Below are positions 22,601 through 37,600 of a stretch of 64,000 bases of DNA, piece by piece (the stretch's first letter is position 1; each line of letters starts with the position of its first letter). The stretch is from NCBI GenBank assembly GCA_024195265.1, contig JAJLRJ010000008.1, positions 237,501 through 301,500 on the forward strand. Direction: 5' to 3'. The notes under the pieces are model-generated. The model was given only the letters and a program-made list of their open reading frames with translations, was not told the origin of the DNA and searched no databases. The stretch is from Dendrophyllia cribrosa. Its lineage: Eukaryota; Cnidaria; Anthozoa; Scleractinia; Dendrophylliidae. A program made the position numbers and the translations under genes.

Positions 22601-25600
22601 TGATTTTCTGCATACACACGCCCCATAGGATTTCGTGACTTCATATTTGGAGTTACCATTGAAAGTGCTGCTGTTCTAAAACACTGAAGGCTCGAGTTTA
22701 CTGGAAACGTCATTGTGACGATCTCATTTTGCTTGGTTGATTTGCAATAAAGGGTCCAATATGAATTATCTACGATTTTTGGTAAGTTTACAGCCATTTT
22801 TCACCTTTAGTAGCTGCCTGGTGAGCATCATTAAGCTTGGAGGTAGTTCAGAGTCCACTTCTCAATGAAGCGAGTTAGGTGTTGTACTTCGTTTACGAAT
22901 TTGGCTCGTTGCTCGTTGAACTGGAAAAATGGCCGCCTGGAAACGAAGTGGCTTTGGGACTCGACTCTGGATGAATTTCTCGACCTACCGCGGCATATTT
23001 TGGAAGTTGCGACCACAGGAGAACACAACAAGCGCGAAATTTCGGCGGTGGGTCAGAGTGGCTGTGGACTTAGTATATATATGGAAATTTTGGAGGACGG
23101 AATGGGTGCTGTCAAAAAATCTGTTTTTTTCCCAGCATGCAGTGCGGTGGTAATGTTGAAAATCGAGGCAAGGTGAGTATGCACTAGTATAAGAAGCTGT
23201 AGCTGGGCCCGAGCAACGAATACTGCTAAGCTAGGACTAGGACTGAATTTTGCTGTAAATGTTGACTTTTGGGTTTGCCACGATGATTTGAATAAAAAAA
23301 ACCAAAGGCAAAAACGTGATTTTTGTTGTTTTTCTATGACGTTAAAAACGGTCATTTTTGTTATTGTCCAAATTCAAACGCTGATATTCTGCAAAAATTG
23401 CTGACTTTTTTGTGTTTATTGGGTATCTCAATTTGAAAGACTTTCTAGTCAATGCTCACAACTGCTAGTTAAGGCAATGTTCGCACGATTGAGAAAGTTA
23501 CAATTTTTTAAAGCAGTGGAGTCTTGTACGGGCGGTTACGGGCGGTTCAGGTGTCAATGGGTTAAGAATATATAGAGGGTTCTTTTTAAATAATTTAGTC
23601 ACATGACTCCATAAGCTTATAGCTTTTATCATATATAAATAAAGTTAATTGATTGATTGATTCTTTGTTTTGCCTGATTGAGGACGATCAATCAGTGGAA
23701 AGCAGTCAATACAATTAATTTTATTGATAATATTTAATTATTATTGATTGCTTGGATTAATTGATAATCAATAACCAGCTAATGACAGGCTATAGAGTTT
23801 TGATGGATGATAGTTAAAGATAAAACCATGCATTTATTGTAAAAAGTGAATTTGTTACATTGAGCATAAAATGAATAATAACAACCTATGAAATTTATGC
23901 TCTCGACTCTCTTGATTATTGATTTTCATCAATTTTCAATTATATTAATCATAAATTAATAGATTATATCAATTTCATTGATTGGGCACACCAGGTCATT
24001 TTCTCAGCACACCAACCAACATGTCTTCACAATAATATTGTATCTGGTGCAATCAATTTATTGTGAAATCCACAAAAATGAAATAGACTTATTAAAAGTT
24101 TAGTCTTTACGATAAAACAGTAACTTACAGTTATAGATCCTCTCAAGTGCTGACTTGATTTTCTTCGGCTTGGGGCCCCTGGGAGCTGGAACATAAAATC
24201 AAGACAAGGAAAAATTTAAAGTTGAAAAAAAAAATATGGAGAAATATTAAATTGTAACTCTCTGACAAGCACTCTACCTTTCCAAAACATCTTGAATCAA
24301 TATTCAAAACATCTTTAATTAACATTCATCAACCAAGTTGTTCAGGGCATCTTTAAAGGGGCGCAACCATTCAAAAAAAGTTACAAAAACATTTTATATC
24401 AGGTTTTCAGCAAATACTCAGCTATGCCTTGATTTTTAAAACTCAACAAAAATTTATATTTGTTACCCTAGATGCGAACTGTAGTGAGTCAACAAAACTG
24501 ATTTGAACAAATTTGATGCCTTGTTGTAAGTTAACTCACTTTGCTTTCTTCTCTTTTTTGGTGTAAGTTGTCCTGATGCAGGAGATGATCGGCCAGACAT
24601 CTTGCCATCATCATCAATACCAAACAGATCAGCAACTTTTCTTGTGCCTGGTGCTGGAAACTGCTTTTTAATTAAAGCTTGTAACACACCTCTGCAACAA
24701 AACAATGTCAAAAACATTCATAAAGTTCTGTCAGCTCTAACCCACACAACAGGCACCTTACCCTAGCTTTCACTACAAAGAACAGCCAACAAGAAAATTC
24801 AAGGGAAATACTGAAAAACTGGTACCATGGGGAAGTACTGCTCAATAGCTCTTATTTAAATGGTCACACTTCGGTATTTCATCCACAGACTTAAAGTTAC
24901 ACAGAAAAATACTGCTCAACAGCTTTCATTTGAATGGTCACACTTTATAGGATTTCATCCACAGACTCAAAAGTTAGCATTTTTTAGGTAATGTTCGGCA
25001 TATTTTTTATCCATGATTTTTACAAACTTGAAATTTAAGCTACAATAGCCCAATTTCAATATATTAAAATTTAACTTGAAACAAAAGACATCACTATAAG
25101 GCTCAGGTATCATTCCCCTAAGCCTTGTAGTGATGTCTTTTGTTTCAAGTTGAATTTTAATATATCAAAATTGGGCTATTGGTGTAAAAAATAGTTGAGA
25201 TATTTTAAAAAAAAATGAATATGTTAAACAGTTCTTCTTAAACAGCTTACCCAGCATTTGTCTGTTTGCCACTGTAACAGCTTGCTAAAAAACCTGGTAT
25301 GTTTCTGGATGTTACACTAATAGAATCATAAACTTACTTAGCAGTAGAAACAAAGTCATTTAGTTCTCCACCAGCTTCTTCCAGCTGTTCTAGAGTTCTA
25401 GCTTCTCCTGTTGACTGCAGCCCTACAATAACACACTGGTAAAAACAAAAATATATAGAGGTTATTCAGTGTGAAGTTGTGTAGTACGCCTGAGTATTTT
25501 TACAAGTCAGTTTTCAGTGTTTTTCCAGCCTTTAGGCGGGAAAAAATCAATGCTGACAAGTAAAAATGCCCAGCCGTATAACACAACTTTCCGCTGAATA

Positions 25601-28600
25601 AATTGTTTATTATATGAAAGCAATCTTCTCCTAAAACTAAGTTTTTGAAGCTGTTTTTCCTAGCGTGCGGACAGAAGAGTGTAATAACGTGTCATATTTG
25701 AATGATATGTTGAATAATAACATCACATATAACATTATTGTTACAAACACATGCTTCCAGGCTCACCACAAGCACACAGCTGGTTAATAAAATTTAGTTA
25801 ACAAAAATAGTCACTTGTGTTTTTTTTTTTCACCAAGCTTCTCAATTGAATAACTATTTTTGCTTTGAATAAAATAGCACAGGAAACAGTTGTTTTTTTC
25901 AGCAGTTTTAGATTGTAAATATATCGACATGTAAAGTGCATTTGGGCACATTATGGAGAATAAGCTATATTAAGTAATAAATTATTATATTATTATATTA
26001 CCTTTCCATTACTTAGAGCTTCTTTGGCAATATCAACAACACTGCTCACTTTGGATGCAATGCAAAGGTATTTGAAAAATCTCTGCAAATAGAAACCAGA
26101 GCATTAGGACATGTCACCATATAACTAATTAGTAATTTGATAACACTTTCCTGGTGAGCATTAGGACATGTTTACATATCACTTTCCTGGTGAGCATTAG
26201 GACATGTTTACATATCATTTTCCTGGTGAGCATTAGGACATGTTTACATATCACTTTCCTGGTGAGCATTAGGACATGTTTACATATCACTTTTCTGGTG
26301 AGCATTAGGACATGTTTACATATCACTTTCCTGGTGAGCATTAGGACATGTTCACATGTCACTAACCTGGTGAGCATTAGGACATGTTTACATATCACTT
26401 TCCTGGTGAGCATTAGGACATGTTTACATGTCACTAACCTGGTGAGCATTAGGACATGTTTACAGGTCACTAACCTGGTGAGCATTAGGACATGTTTACA
26501 TGTCACTAACCTGGTGAGCATTAGGACATGTTTACAGGTCACTTACCTGGTGAGCATTAGGACATGTTTACATATCACTTTCCTGGTGAGCATTAGGACA
26601 TGTTTACATGTCACTAACCTGGTGAGCATTAGGACATGTTTACAGGTCACTAACCTGGTGAGCATTAGGACATGTTTACATGTCACTAACCTGGTGAGCA
26701 TTAGGACATGTTTACATGTCACTAACCTGATGAGCATTAGGACATGTTTACATGTCACTAATCTAGGAGCATTAGGACATGTTTACATGCCACTTACCTG
26801 GTGAGCTGACCAGAACTGTCCCCAGATGGTTTTCTTTGTTCTGCTGTCAGCCTCCATCAAATCTGCAGCTTTCTCAAACTTTTCTCTGGCCTCTGTCCAC
26901 TGTAAGTGAATGGAAAATGGAAAATTTATGGAATACTTACCCCATAACTTGATAAAAGGACAAACAAATAATGGCCTGTTTTTTTTTAATACAGTAGAAT
27001 GGTTAACAGTCATATTTGACAGCCAACATTGTCATCCATGTTGATGCTCATTGATGTTCATCAACATTGTTGACAGCTTTTGTATTTTGTTATCATTGAC
27101 TTAATATCAAGTTATAATAAACTTTATATGGCCAATCATAGCACATGCATTTATTTAAACATTTTATAATCATTCAAAGAGTATTCTTAAATCCAAAACA
27201 AAGCTAAGAATAATATATTTTGTTAACACTTACAAGTTTTACTGACGCATCATACATCTCAATGAAGCCTTTTGTCAGTGGAAGCTCTTTGATATCAAAT
27301 GTTACTCCAGCAAAACTCAGTTGACGTGTCATGTACATACCACGCAGCTGAAAAATAATTCAAGTTAAAAAAATTAAATTAAAGTGAAAGTAACACACAA
27401 ATTGATATTAATTTTTTAATGAGTGATTGACTAGTTGATTGACTGATTGAATGACTGACTGATTGATTGATTGACTGATTGAATGACGGACTGATTGACT
27501 GATTGATTGATTGATTAATTGAATGACTGACTGACTGATTGATTGATTGAATGACTGACTGATTGGTTGACTCATGTTTGACAACCTATGTGGAAATCAA
27601 GTTAAGTCAAGTCAAGCGTTAAGTTGACAGTATGACCTGCTAAACCTATTGGCTGTAAAGAGTATTATTTGTCTGTTTGCAATAGTACACAATCCTGGCA
27701 GCATGGCACAAAGTAGTACCAGCTTGTAATTTGTTTTAAAGCCAAGCTTTTTTTTATCATGGCATAATTTTTCCCAAAATGTGCTACATGAACCAAGAAC
27801 TGCAAGAAAACAGCCTTCAAAGACCCACAGTGTGGGGAGATAAGTGAGGCTTACTTCTGTGTGCATAACCTGAAGTTGTGAATTACTGGTACCTGCCACA
27901 GGGCTGTGTCCCCCTATTATGCCACATTTTTGTTTAATTATTGTGTCTTAACATGTTTGTTTGGGTTTGGTTACATTTAATATATGCAAGTCCGAATAGT
28001 AATATGAGGAACAGTGACATTAACCTGTGTTCAGTGGGTCATTTGTTTAAATTTCTACCAGTCTCATGAATGTATATGTAAGTGGCCTGGAAATCACTTC
28101 TCCCAGTCTGTTTGTTATGTATTGCTAACCTTCACATTATTCACATTAGTTGGTAGGTGTCATAGAGAAGTGATAGGCCTGTGAGAGACACAGATTTATT
28201 GTGCCCTTGATATTGTTATTATATATATATCTTATTGACCAAGAGCGAGGGCCGTACTGGGAGAATATCGGCCCGAGTTCTTTACAGAAAAGACCGAGGG
28301 CCGATATTCTCCCAGTATGGTCCCCGAGAAAGCTTGGTTAATAAGAGATTTATTACACGACTCCTGCCGGTGGGAAGATCGCGCGGGATCATGCGGGACA
28401 ATGCCCTGTCCAATACTTAGAGAATATTGGACCGGCAATCGAGCATTCTGATCGGTTGATTTTAGTTATTGGCCCTCTGACTGTCTTAGTCGTCTAATAA
28501 TTGTAGTTAATCTGTACATTACTTTCAGACAGGTCACTGAATCATCAGTCACCAACAACAGTCCTTTTTAGCATCCATTTGACAGTCATTTTCAACAGGA

Positions 28601-31600
28601 CTGTTCTCATCTAGACAATTATACTAGACAGACCACTAATTAAAAGAGTCCTGCCCAGGTCAAACATTTTTATTACTCACCTTCATGTCCATGGCTACAA
28701 TTTCCATAGCACCAACTCCTCTGCAATTAATAAAAGTATTTTTTTTTAATAATAATGAATATCAAGCCTTTCAGTTTCATTCACTGTTGCATTAACTGAA
28801 TTTATCATCTGCGAGGATCTATTCTTCATTTCAAGAAAGTCCATATTTCATGCAGTGGACATCCCTGTAAGGCATATCAGTGGCTTGCTGATCCCTGCTG
28901 AATCTAGTTATTTGTCTGTAACTAAAATCTTTTAAAGGCAGACACCTCTTTAAAGCAGACAGCTACAGTTGGTCCTGAGGACATCTTGGCTTAGAGAGAG
29001 TTCACATATATAATCACACATATATAGTTGTATTTGATGCTCTGTTCTTCAAAAAACTACTTTTGTATGTAATAACAAATTGTCATGTGATGTTTCACTG
29101 GTGACTGGATGAAAATAAGTCTAAAATACCCACTGGCTGTCTAATAGTTACGTCTTTATTTTAACAATTGTTTTTAGCAAACACAAGAAAGATTTTCAAT
29201 TACCTTCTTTCAACAGCTTGAATAAAATCACTGAACTCTCTAAAAGGAGTCCCTGGTCCCCATATTCCAAGACGAGACATGTATGCCATGTTTTTGGGCT
29301 CTGAGGCACCTAAATTGCAGAAACATATTGCTTGAAACATACTTATCATGATGATCAGAGTTTAGAAAAATGCACCGTAATGATTTGATTTAGCGCCCTT
29401 GGTGTTTATTTACTTTTGGTAGCTGAAGGGAGGGTGCTTATTGGAGAGGGGGCGCTAATTTAATTTTTGAAAATTAGAAAGGGGGTGCTTATTAACAAAA
29501 CGACACTCAAAGGGGCAAGCTTATTGGAAATGGGGTGCTTATTGGAAAAGGGGCGCTTATTGGAAATGAGGGGCTTACTGGAAAGGGCGCTTATTGGAAA
29601 TGGGGCACTTATTGGAAATGGGGCACTTAGTGGAAATGGGGGGCTTATTGGAAAGGGCGCTTATTGGAAATGGAGCACTTATTGGAAATGGGGCACTTAG
29701 TGGAAATGGGGGGCTTATTGGAAATGGGGGGCTTATTGGAAATGGGGCACTTATTGGAAGGAGGGTGCTAAATCAAATCATTATCATGGTATTTGAGGCA
29801 ATTTGAGGAGGAGGAGGAGGCAATTAGGGGAGCAGGGGTGGCGCAGTGGTGAGAGCGCTCGCCTCCCACCAATGTGGCCCGGGTTCGATTCCCGGCCTTG
29901 GCGCCATATGTGGGTTGAGTTTGTTGTTGGTTCTCTCCTTGCTCCGAGAGGTTTTTCTCTGGGTACTCCGGTTTTCCCCTCTCCTCAAAAACCAACACTT
30001 CCAAATTCCAATTAGATCTGGAAAGTGTCCCCAATTAGTACTCGCGTGCTAGATACCTTTGACACTTAAATAAAGTGATTATTATTATTATTATTATTAT
30101 TTGAAGGACAACTCTTAATTTTATTCATAGTAAATGATTGCCCAGTTTAATCACATGCAAGTAGAGAGAATACATCTGCAACTCTGTACCCCACTCTTTG
30201 CGTACAGTGACTTTAATTTGTCCTACCAGTTGTATGAGTGCGATTATTGCTAAATTGTAGAATAGTATAACCGATTTAGGGGTACTATTCTCCTATTTAG
30301 CACAACAGATTTTCTCGTTTTCTGTTATTAAAGTTTCCTATTCTCCGATTTTACTTAAGTACGATTTCAAAGAAGTCTCCGATTCTCCGATTATTTCGAT
30401 TCTACGATTTTACCTAAATACGATTTTTAAGAATAAGTCTCCGATTCTTCCGATTCTATGATTTTACCTAAGTACGATTTCTAAGAATAAGACAATGGGA
30501 GAATAGTACAATGGGAGAATAGTACAATGGGAGAATAGTACAATGGGAGAATAGTACAATGGGAGAATAGTACAATGGGAGAATAGTACAATGGGAGAAT
30601 AGTACAATGGGAGAATAGTACAATGGGAGAATAGTACAATGGGAGAATAGTACAATGGGAGAATAGTACAATGGGAGAATAGTACAATGGGAGAATAGTA
30701 CAATGGGAGAATAGTACAATGGGAGAATAGTACAATGGGAGAATAGTACAATGGGAGAATAGTACAATGGGAGAATAGTACAATGGGAGAATAGTACAAT
30801 GGGAGAATAGTACAATGGGAGAATAGTACAATGGGAGAATAGTACAATGGGAGAATAGTACAATGGGAGAATAGTACAATGGGAGAATAGTACAATGGGA
30901 GAATAGTACAATGGGAGAATAGTACAATGGGAGAATAGTACAATGGGAGAATAGTACAATGGGAGAATAGTACAATGGGAGAATAGTACAATGGGAGAAT
31001 AGTACAATGGGAGAATAGTACAATGGGAGAATAGTACAATGGGAGAATAGTACAATGGGAGAATAGTACAATGGGAGAATAGTACAATGGGAGAATAGTA
31101 CAATGGGAGAATAGTACAATGGGAGAATAGTACAATGGGAGAATAGTACAATGGGAGAATAGTACAATGGGAGAATAGTACAATGGGAGAATAGTACAAT
31201 GGGAGAATAGTACAATGGGAGAATAGTACAATGGGAGAATAGTACAATGGGAGAATAGTACAATGGGAGAATAGTACAATGGGAGAATAGTACAATGGGA
31301 GAATAGTACAATGGGAGAATAGTACAATGGGAGAATAGTACAATGGGAGAATAGTACAATGGGAGAATAGTACAATGGGAGAATAGTACAATGGGAGAAT
31401 AGTACAATGGGAGAATAGTACAATGGGAGAATAGTACAATGGGAGAATAGTACAATGGGAGAATAGTACAATGGGAGAATAGTACAATGGGAGAATAGTA
31501 CAATGGGAGAATAGTACAATGGGAGAATAGTACAATGGGAGAATAGTACAATGGGAGAATAGTACAATGGGAGAATAGTACAATGGGAGAATAGTACAAT

Positions 31601-34600
31601 GGGAGAATAGTACAATGGGAGAATAGTACAATGGGAGAATAGTACAATGGGAGAATAGTACAATGGGAGAATAGTACAATGGGAGAATAGTACAATGGGA
31701 GAATAGTACAATGGGAGAATAGTACAATGGGAGAATAGTACAATGGGAGAATAGTACAATGGGAGAATAGTACAATGGGAGAATAGTACAATGGGAGAAT
31801 AGTACAATGGGAGAATAGTACAATGGGAGAATAGTACAATGGGAGAATAGTACAATGGGAGAATAGTACAATGGGAGAATAGTACAATAGGGAGAATAGT
31901 ACAATAGGAGAATAGTACAATAGGAGAATAGTACAATAGGAGAATAGTACAATAGGAGAATAGTACAATAGGAGAATAGTACAATAGGAGAATAGTACAA
32001 TAGGAGAATAGTACAATAGGAGAATAGTACAATAGGAGAATAGTACAATAGGAGAATAGTACAATGGGAGAATAGTACAATGGGAGAATAGTACAATGGG
32101 AGAATAGTACAATGGGAGAATAGTACAATGGGAGAATAGTACAATGGGAGAATAGTACAATGGGAGAATAGTACAATGGGAGAATAGTACAATGGGAGAA
32201 TAGTACAATGGGAGAATAGTACAATGGGAGAATAGTACAATGGGAGAATAGTACAATGGGAGAATAGTACAATGGGAGAATAGTACAATAGTACAATGGG
32301 AGAATAGTACAATAGTACAATGGGAGAATAGTACAATGGGAGAATAGTACAATGGGAGAATAGTACAATGGGAGAATAGTACAATGGGAGAATAGTACAA
32401 TGGGAGAATAGTACAATGGGAGAATAGTACAATGGGAGAATAGTACAATGGGAGAATAGTACAATGGGAGAATAGTACAATGGGAGAATAGGAGAATAGT
32501 ACAATAGGAGAATAGTACAATAGGAGAATAGTACAATAGGAGAATAGTACAATAGGAGAATAGTACAATAGGAGAATAGTACAATAGGAGAATAGTACAA
32601 TAGGAGAATAGTACAATGGGAGAATAGTACAATGGGAGAATAGTACAATGGGAGAATAGTACAATGGGAGAATAGTACAATGGGAGAATAGTACAATGGG
32701 AGAATAGTACAATGGGAGAATAGTACAATGGGAGAATAGTACAATGGGAGAATAGTACAATGGGAGAATAGTACAATGGGAGAATAGTACAATGGGAGAA
32801 TAGTACAATAGTACAATAGGAGAATAGTACAATAGGAGAATAGTACAATAGGAGAATAGTACAATAGGAGAATAGTACAATAGGAGAATAGTACAATAGG
32901 AGAATAGTACAATAGGAGAATAGTACAATAGGAGAATAGTACAATAGGAGAATAGTACAATAGGAGAATAGTACAATAGGAGAATAGTACAATAGGAGAA
33001 TAGTACAATAGGAGAATAGTACAATAGGAGAATAGTACAATAGGAGAATAGTACAATAGGAGAATAGTACAATAGGAGAATAGTACAATGGGAGAATAGT
33101 ACAATGGGAGAATAGTACAATGGGAGAATAGTACAATGGGAGAATAGTACAATGGGAGAATAGTACAATGGGAGAATAGTACAATGGGAGAATAGTACAA
33201 TGGGAGAATAGTACAATGGGAGAATAGGAGAATAGTACAATAGGAGAATAGTACAATAGGAGAATAGTACAATAGGAGAATAGTACAATGGGAGAATAGT
33301 ACAATGGGAGAATAGTACAATGGGAGAATAGTACAATGGGAGAATAGTACAATGGGAGAATAGTACAATAGGAGAATAGTACAATAGGAGAATAGTACAA
33401 TGGGAGAATAGTACAATGGGAGAATAGTACAATGGGAGAATAGTACAATGGGAGAATAGTACAATGGGAGAATAGTACAATGGGAGAATAGTACAATGGG
33501 AGAATAGTACAATGGGAGAATAGTACAATGGGAGAATAGTACAATGGGAGAATAGTACAATATGAGAATAGTACAATAGGAGAATAGTACAATAGGAGAA
33601 TAGTACAATAGGAGAATAGTACAATAGGAGAATAGTACAATAGGAGAATAGTACAATAGGAGAATAGTACAATAGGAGAATAGTACAATAGGAGAATAGT
33701 ACAATAGGAGAATAGTACAATAGGAGAATAGTACAATAGGAGAATAGTACAATAGGAGAATAGTACAATGGGAGAATAGTACAATGGGAGAATAGTACAA
33801 TGGGAGAATAGTACAATATGAGAATAGTACAATAGGAGAATAGTACAATAGGAGAATAGTACAATGGGAGAATAGTACAATGGGAGAATAGTACAATAGG
33901 AGAATAGTACAATAGGAGAATAGTACAATAGGAGAATAGTACAATAGGAGAATAGTACAATAGGAGAATAGTACAATAGGAGAATAGTACAATGGGAGAA
34001 TAGTACAATGGGAGAATAGTACAATAGTACAATAGGAGAATAGTACAATAGGAGAATAGTACAATAGGAGAATAGTACAATAGGAGAATAGTACAATAGG
34101 AGAATAGTACAATAGGAGAATAGTACAATAGGAGAATAGTACAATAGGAGAATAGTACAATAGGAGAATAGTACAATAGGAGAATAGTACAATAGGAGAA
34201 TAGTACAATAGGAGAATAGTACAATAGGAGAATAGTACAATAGGAGAATAGTACAATAGGAGAATAGTACAATAGGAGAATAGTACAATAGGAGAATAGT
34301 ACAATAGGAGAATAGTACAATAGGAGAATAGTACAATAGGAGAATAGTACAATAGGAGAATAGTACAATAGGAGAATAGTACAATGGGAGAATAGTACAA
34401 TGGGAGAATAGTACAATAGGAGAATAGTACAATGGGAGAATAGTACAATAGTACAATAGGAGAATAGTACAATAGGAGAATAGTACAATAGGAGAATAGT
34501 ACAATAGGAGAATAGTACAATAGGAGAATAGTACAATAGGAGAATAGTACAATAGGAGAATAGTACAATAGGAGAATAGTACAATAGGAGAATAGTACAA

Positions 34601-37600
34601 TAGGAGAATAGTACAATAGGAGAATAGTACAATAGGAGAATAGTACAATAGGAGAATAGTACAATAGGAGAATAGTACAATAGGAGAATAGTACAATAGG
34701 AGAATAGTACAATATGAGAATAGTACAATATGAGAATAGTACAATAGGAGAATAGTACAATAGGAGAATAGTACAATAGGAGAATAGTACAATAGGAGAA
34801 TAGTACAATAGGAGAATAGTACAATAGGAGAATAGTACAATAGGAGAATAGTACAATAGGAGAATAGTACAATAGGAGAATAGTACAATATGAGAATAGT
34901 ACAATAGGAGAATAGTACAATGGGAGAATAGTACAATATGAGAATAGTACAATAGGAGAATAGTACAATAGGAGAATAGTACAATAGGAGAATAGTACAA
35001 TAGGAGAATAGTACAATAGGAGAATAGTACAATAGGAGAATAGTACAATAGGAGAATAGTACAATAGGAGAATAGTACAATAGGAGAATAGTACAATAGG
35101 AGAATAGTACAATAGGAGAATAGTACAATATGAGAATAGTACAATAGGAGAATAGTACAATAGGAGAATAGTACAATAGGAGAATAGTACAATAGGAGAA
35201 TAGTACAATAGGAGAATAGTACAATAGGAGAATAGTCAAATCATAGGAGAATCGGAGAATCGGGAAAATAGTAAAATCAGAGAATTGTAAAATCATAGTA
35301 CAATCGTAAAATCGGAGAATAGTATAATTGGAGATTAGTCAAATTATAGGAGAATCGGAGAATTGGAAAATAGTATAATCGGAGAATAGTACAATTGAAG
35401 GGCTCCCTGCAATAACGTCCTCAGTGCGTTTTTGGAAAATTTTCACAGAAATCCTGGATTTTTGGCCTCCAAAGGGACTCACTTGCCAAAATTATGACTG
35501 GATCATGTACATATGAGTGAAAGGATTTAATCCAGGTCAACAAATTTTCTATCTTCGAACAGAATAATTTTTTATTTTGAAAAGACACATAGGGTGTCCT
35601 GGGAGCCATAGGGTGTCATAGGGGCCCAAGACATTTTCTCAAAGATGTGGATTTTCTTCCCCATTTTGGAGCTGTTTTAAGTACCTTAACAATAATAAAT
35701 CATTAATTTGACAAAACTGTGCTTTTAAAGGCCTAAAACATACAATTTTAGTGAAAGTTACCAAAAACACACTCAGGACGTTGTTGCAGGGAGCCCTTCA
35801 ATTGTAAAATTTGGAGAATAGTATAATCGATAAAGTTAAAATATACGATTATACTATTCTACGATTTAGCACTTATCGCACTCTTCTGAGTAATGTATGA
35901 AAAGGTGTGTAACACAAGGCTTAATGTCACTGCCCAATGATCAAATAATCTGAACTGAGACAAGGTGCTGACTCTTCACACTGGTCAGCCTAGATACAAA
36001 ATGAGCTACAATTGTACATATAACCAGGTGGCATTACCACCTTTCTGATTATGCAATTGTTGACATATACTGGAGTTAGTTTAAGATAGAACTTGACAAA
36101 AATAAAAATAAATATTACTGTCCAATGTACTTATTAAGTGAGTGGAAAGCTGGCTTTACAAGGCTGTTAATATACTCCATGTACCTGTAGCACTGCAGTA
36201 CACCACCCTGGCTTTCGGCAGTTTCTTTTGCAGTTCCAGCACAGCCAATCCAGTCTTGGTAGGCTTTGATGAACCAGTTGGAACTAAGTTCTTGGCCTTG
36301 TGACACTCATCTAATACTATCTGTTGTGTGAATCAAGGAAATCAAAACCAAAACCATCCACATTTGTTTTTAAAACAGTAAACTAATTGGTGCAGCAGTT
36401 TTTTCCTTCAACAGGGTTGAGTTCCTTTTAATCTCACAAAAATCCTGAATGGGGATCAATCATGCTAAAAACAGCTAAAATTTCATTTTTTACTAAAGAA
36501 GGGGTCTCATCCAATACATCTAAGAACTTATGATTAATGAGCACTTTTCCATATAAAAACCCTGCTTGATTGGGACCTTATTAACTACAATTACAGTTTA
36601 CAAACACTACTAAAATGTACAAGCAAAAAGGAATAACACTTTGTATGATCAACAATGGCCCAAACGGGAGAGGCGTGAACAGGGTGTGAGTACCCATATG
36701 TTTAATATTGATTTTATATTCACTTCTAATTACCTGAGAATCTGGCCACCGCAATAGTTGTCATTTTTGTACTGGCCATTTGTTATATCTGAATCCAAGG
36801 AAATTAATTTTAGCCTTCAGGGGAAATTTAATTCTGAACAATGTTCACAGATCACAGTCTTTTTTTCCCAGACTTTGGCCAAAATCGTCATTTAGGAAGT
36901 TTTCCACCAACTGAGGTTTTTTGAGTGCCCTTGAAATGGGGGCTGATCAATTGAGGGACAATTATTTGTGGGTTAGCTATGGTTCATAACTGTAAATACA
37001 ACAAGGGGTGTGTGGGGGTGAACTCAACAACCTGGGGGTAACTAGCACTTTGACAGGGCTACTAAATAGTTTTCTCAGTATGCCAAACACATACACAGCA
37101 GTTTTAGACTAAAATCCAACATTGTCCTGAAGGATACAACTCCATCAAAGTCCGATCCACACCAGTGCAGCAGCTGGTTCATTCTTGAGTTGTACTTGCC
37201 AGTAGCTTGACTCTCACCAATCAAAGATGAGTATGTGGCAAATATTACTCCCTTCTTGATTTTGCCATTAACTTTGGATGATATCTTGGCATCATATTTG
37301 AACTTAAGAGAGAAGCAATTGAATGATATTTTTAAAAGTTGTTGGATTATGCAATAGCATGTTTTGCCACAAAAACCTGAAAATCAAGCCTCTCAATTAT
37401 CAAAAGAAATTGCTGTCTTCACAGCTAAGTCAACAATGGCTTGGTTCAAGGACTACTAGAAAAATTTATAAACCAGTTGCTCAAAGGTTGCCCAGATTTT
37501 GTGTACAGGTGTGAGTTAAGTCTGCTTTCTCAGGACATTCATCATTATTCACCTCCAAGCCTCTCCTCAGAGGTGGATAATAATTTATGCTTGTAAATGG

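Larger units (their letters stand above)
30236..35882. mobile_element. TIR element expanded by a 16-bp satellite
   Basis: The left end, gtgcgattattgctaaattg plus tagaatagtataaccg, is inverted at 35845-35882 as cgattatactattcta plus cgatttagcacttatcgcac. Subterminal stretches are degenerate mixtures of ccgattct and tacgatttt motifs, and the core is the satellite at 30490-35236. A further element (35398-35802) lies in the right flank. SBNO intron 11. Confidence 0.7.

Noticed and set aside
26129..26804. Open frames on both strands through the 36-bp array
   Set aside because: The unit length is a multiple of 3, so any stop-free frame stays open. In the frame continuous with exon 15 a TAA stop appears at once, so it is not coding extension.
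30464..35296. Three overlapping minus-strand open frames of about 1,575-1,610 codons ([16 protein letters not shown] protein)
   Set aside because: They are a by-product of the 16-bp satellite, which lacks stop triplets on that strand; all three frames are equally open and translate the same repeat. The region is inside SBNO intron 11.
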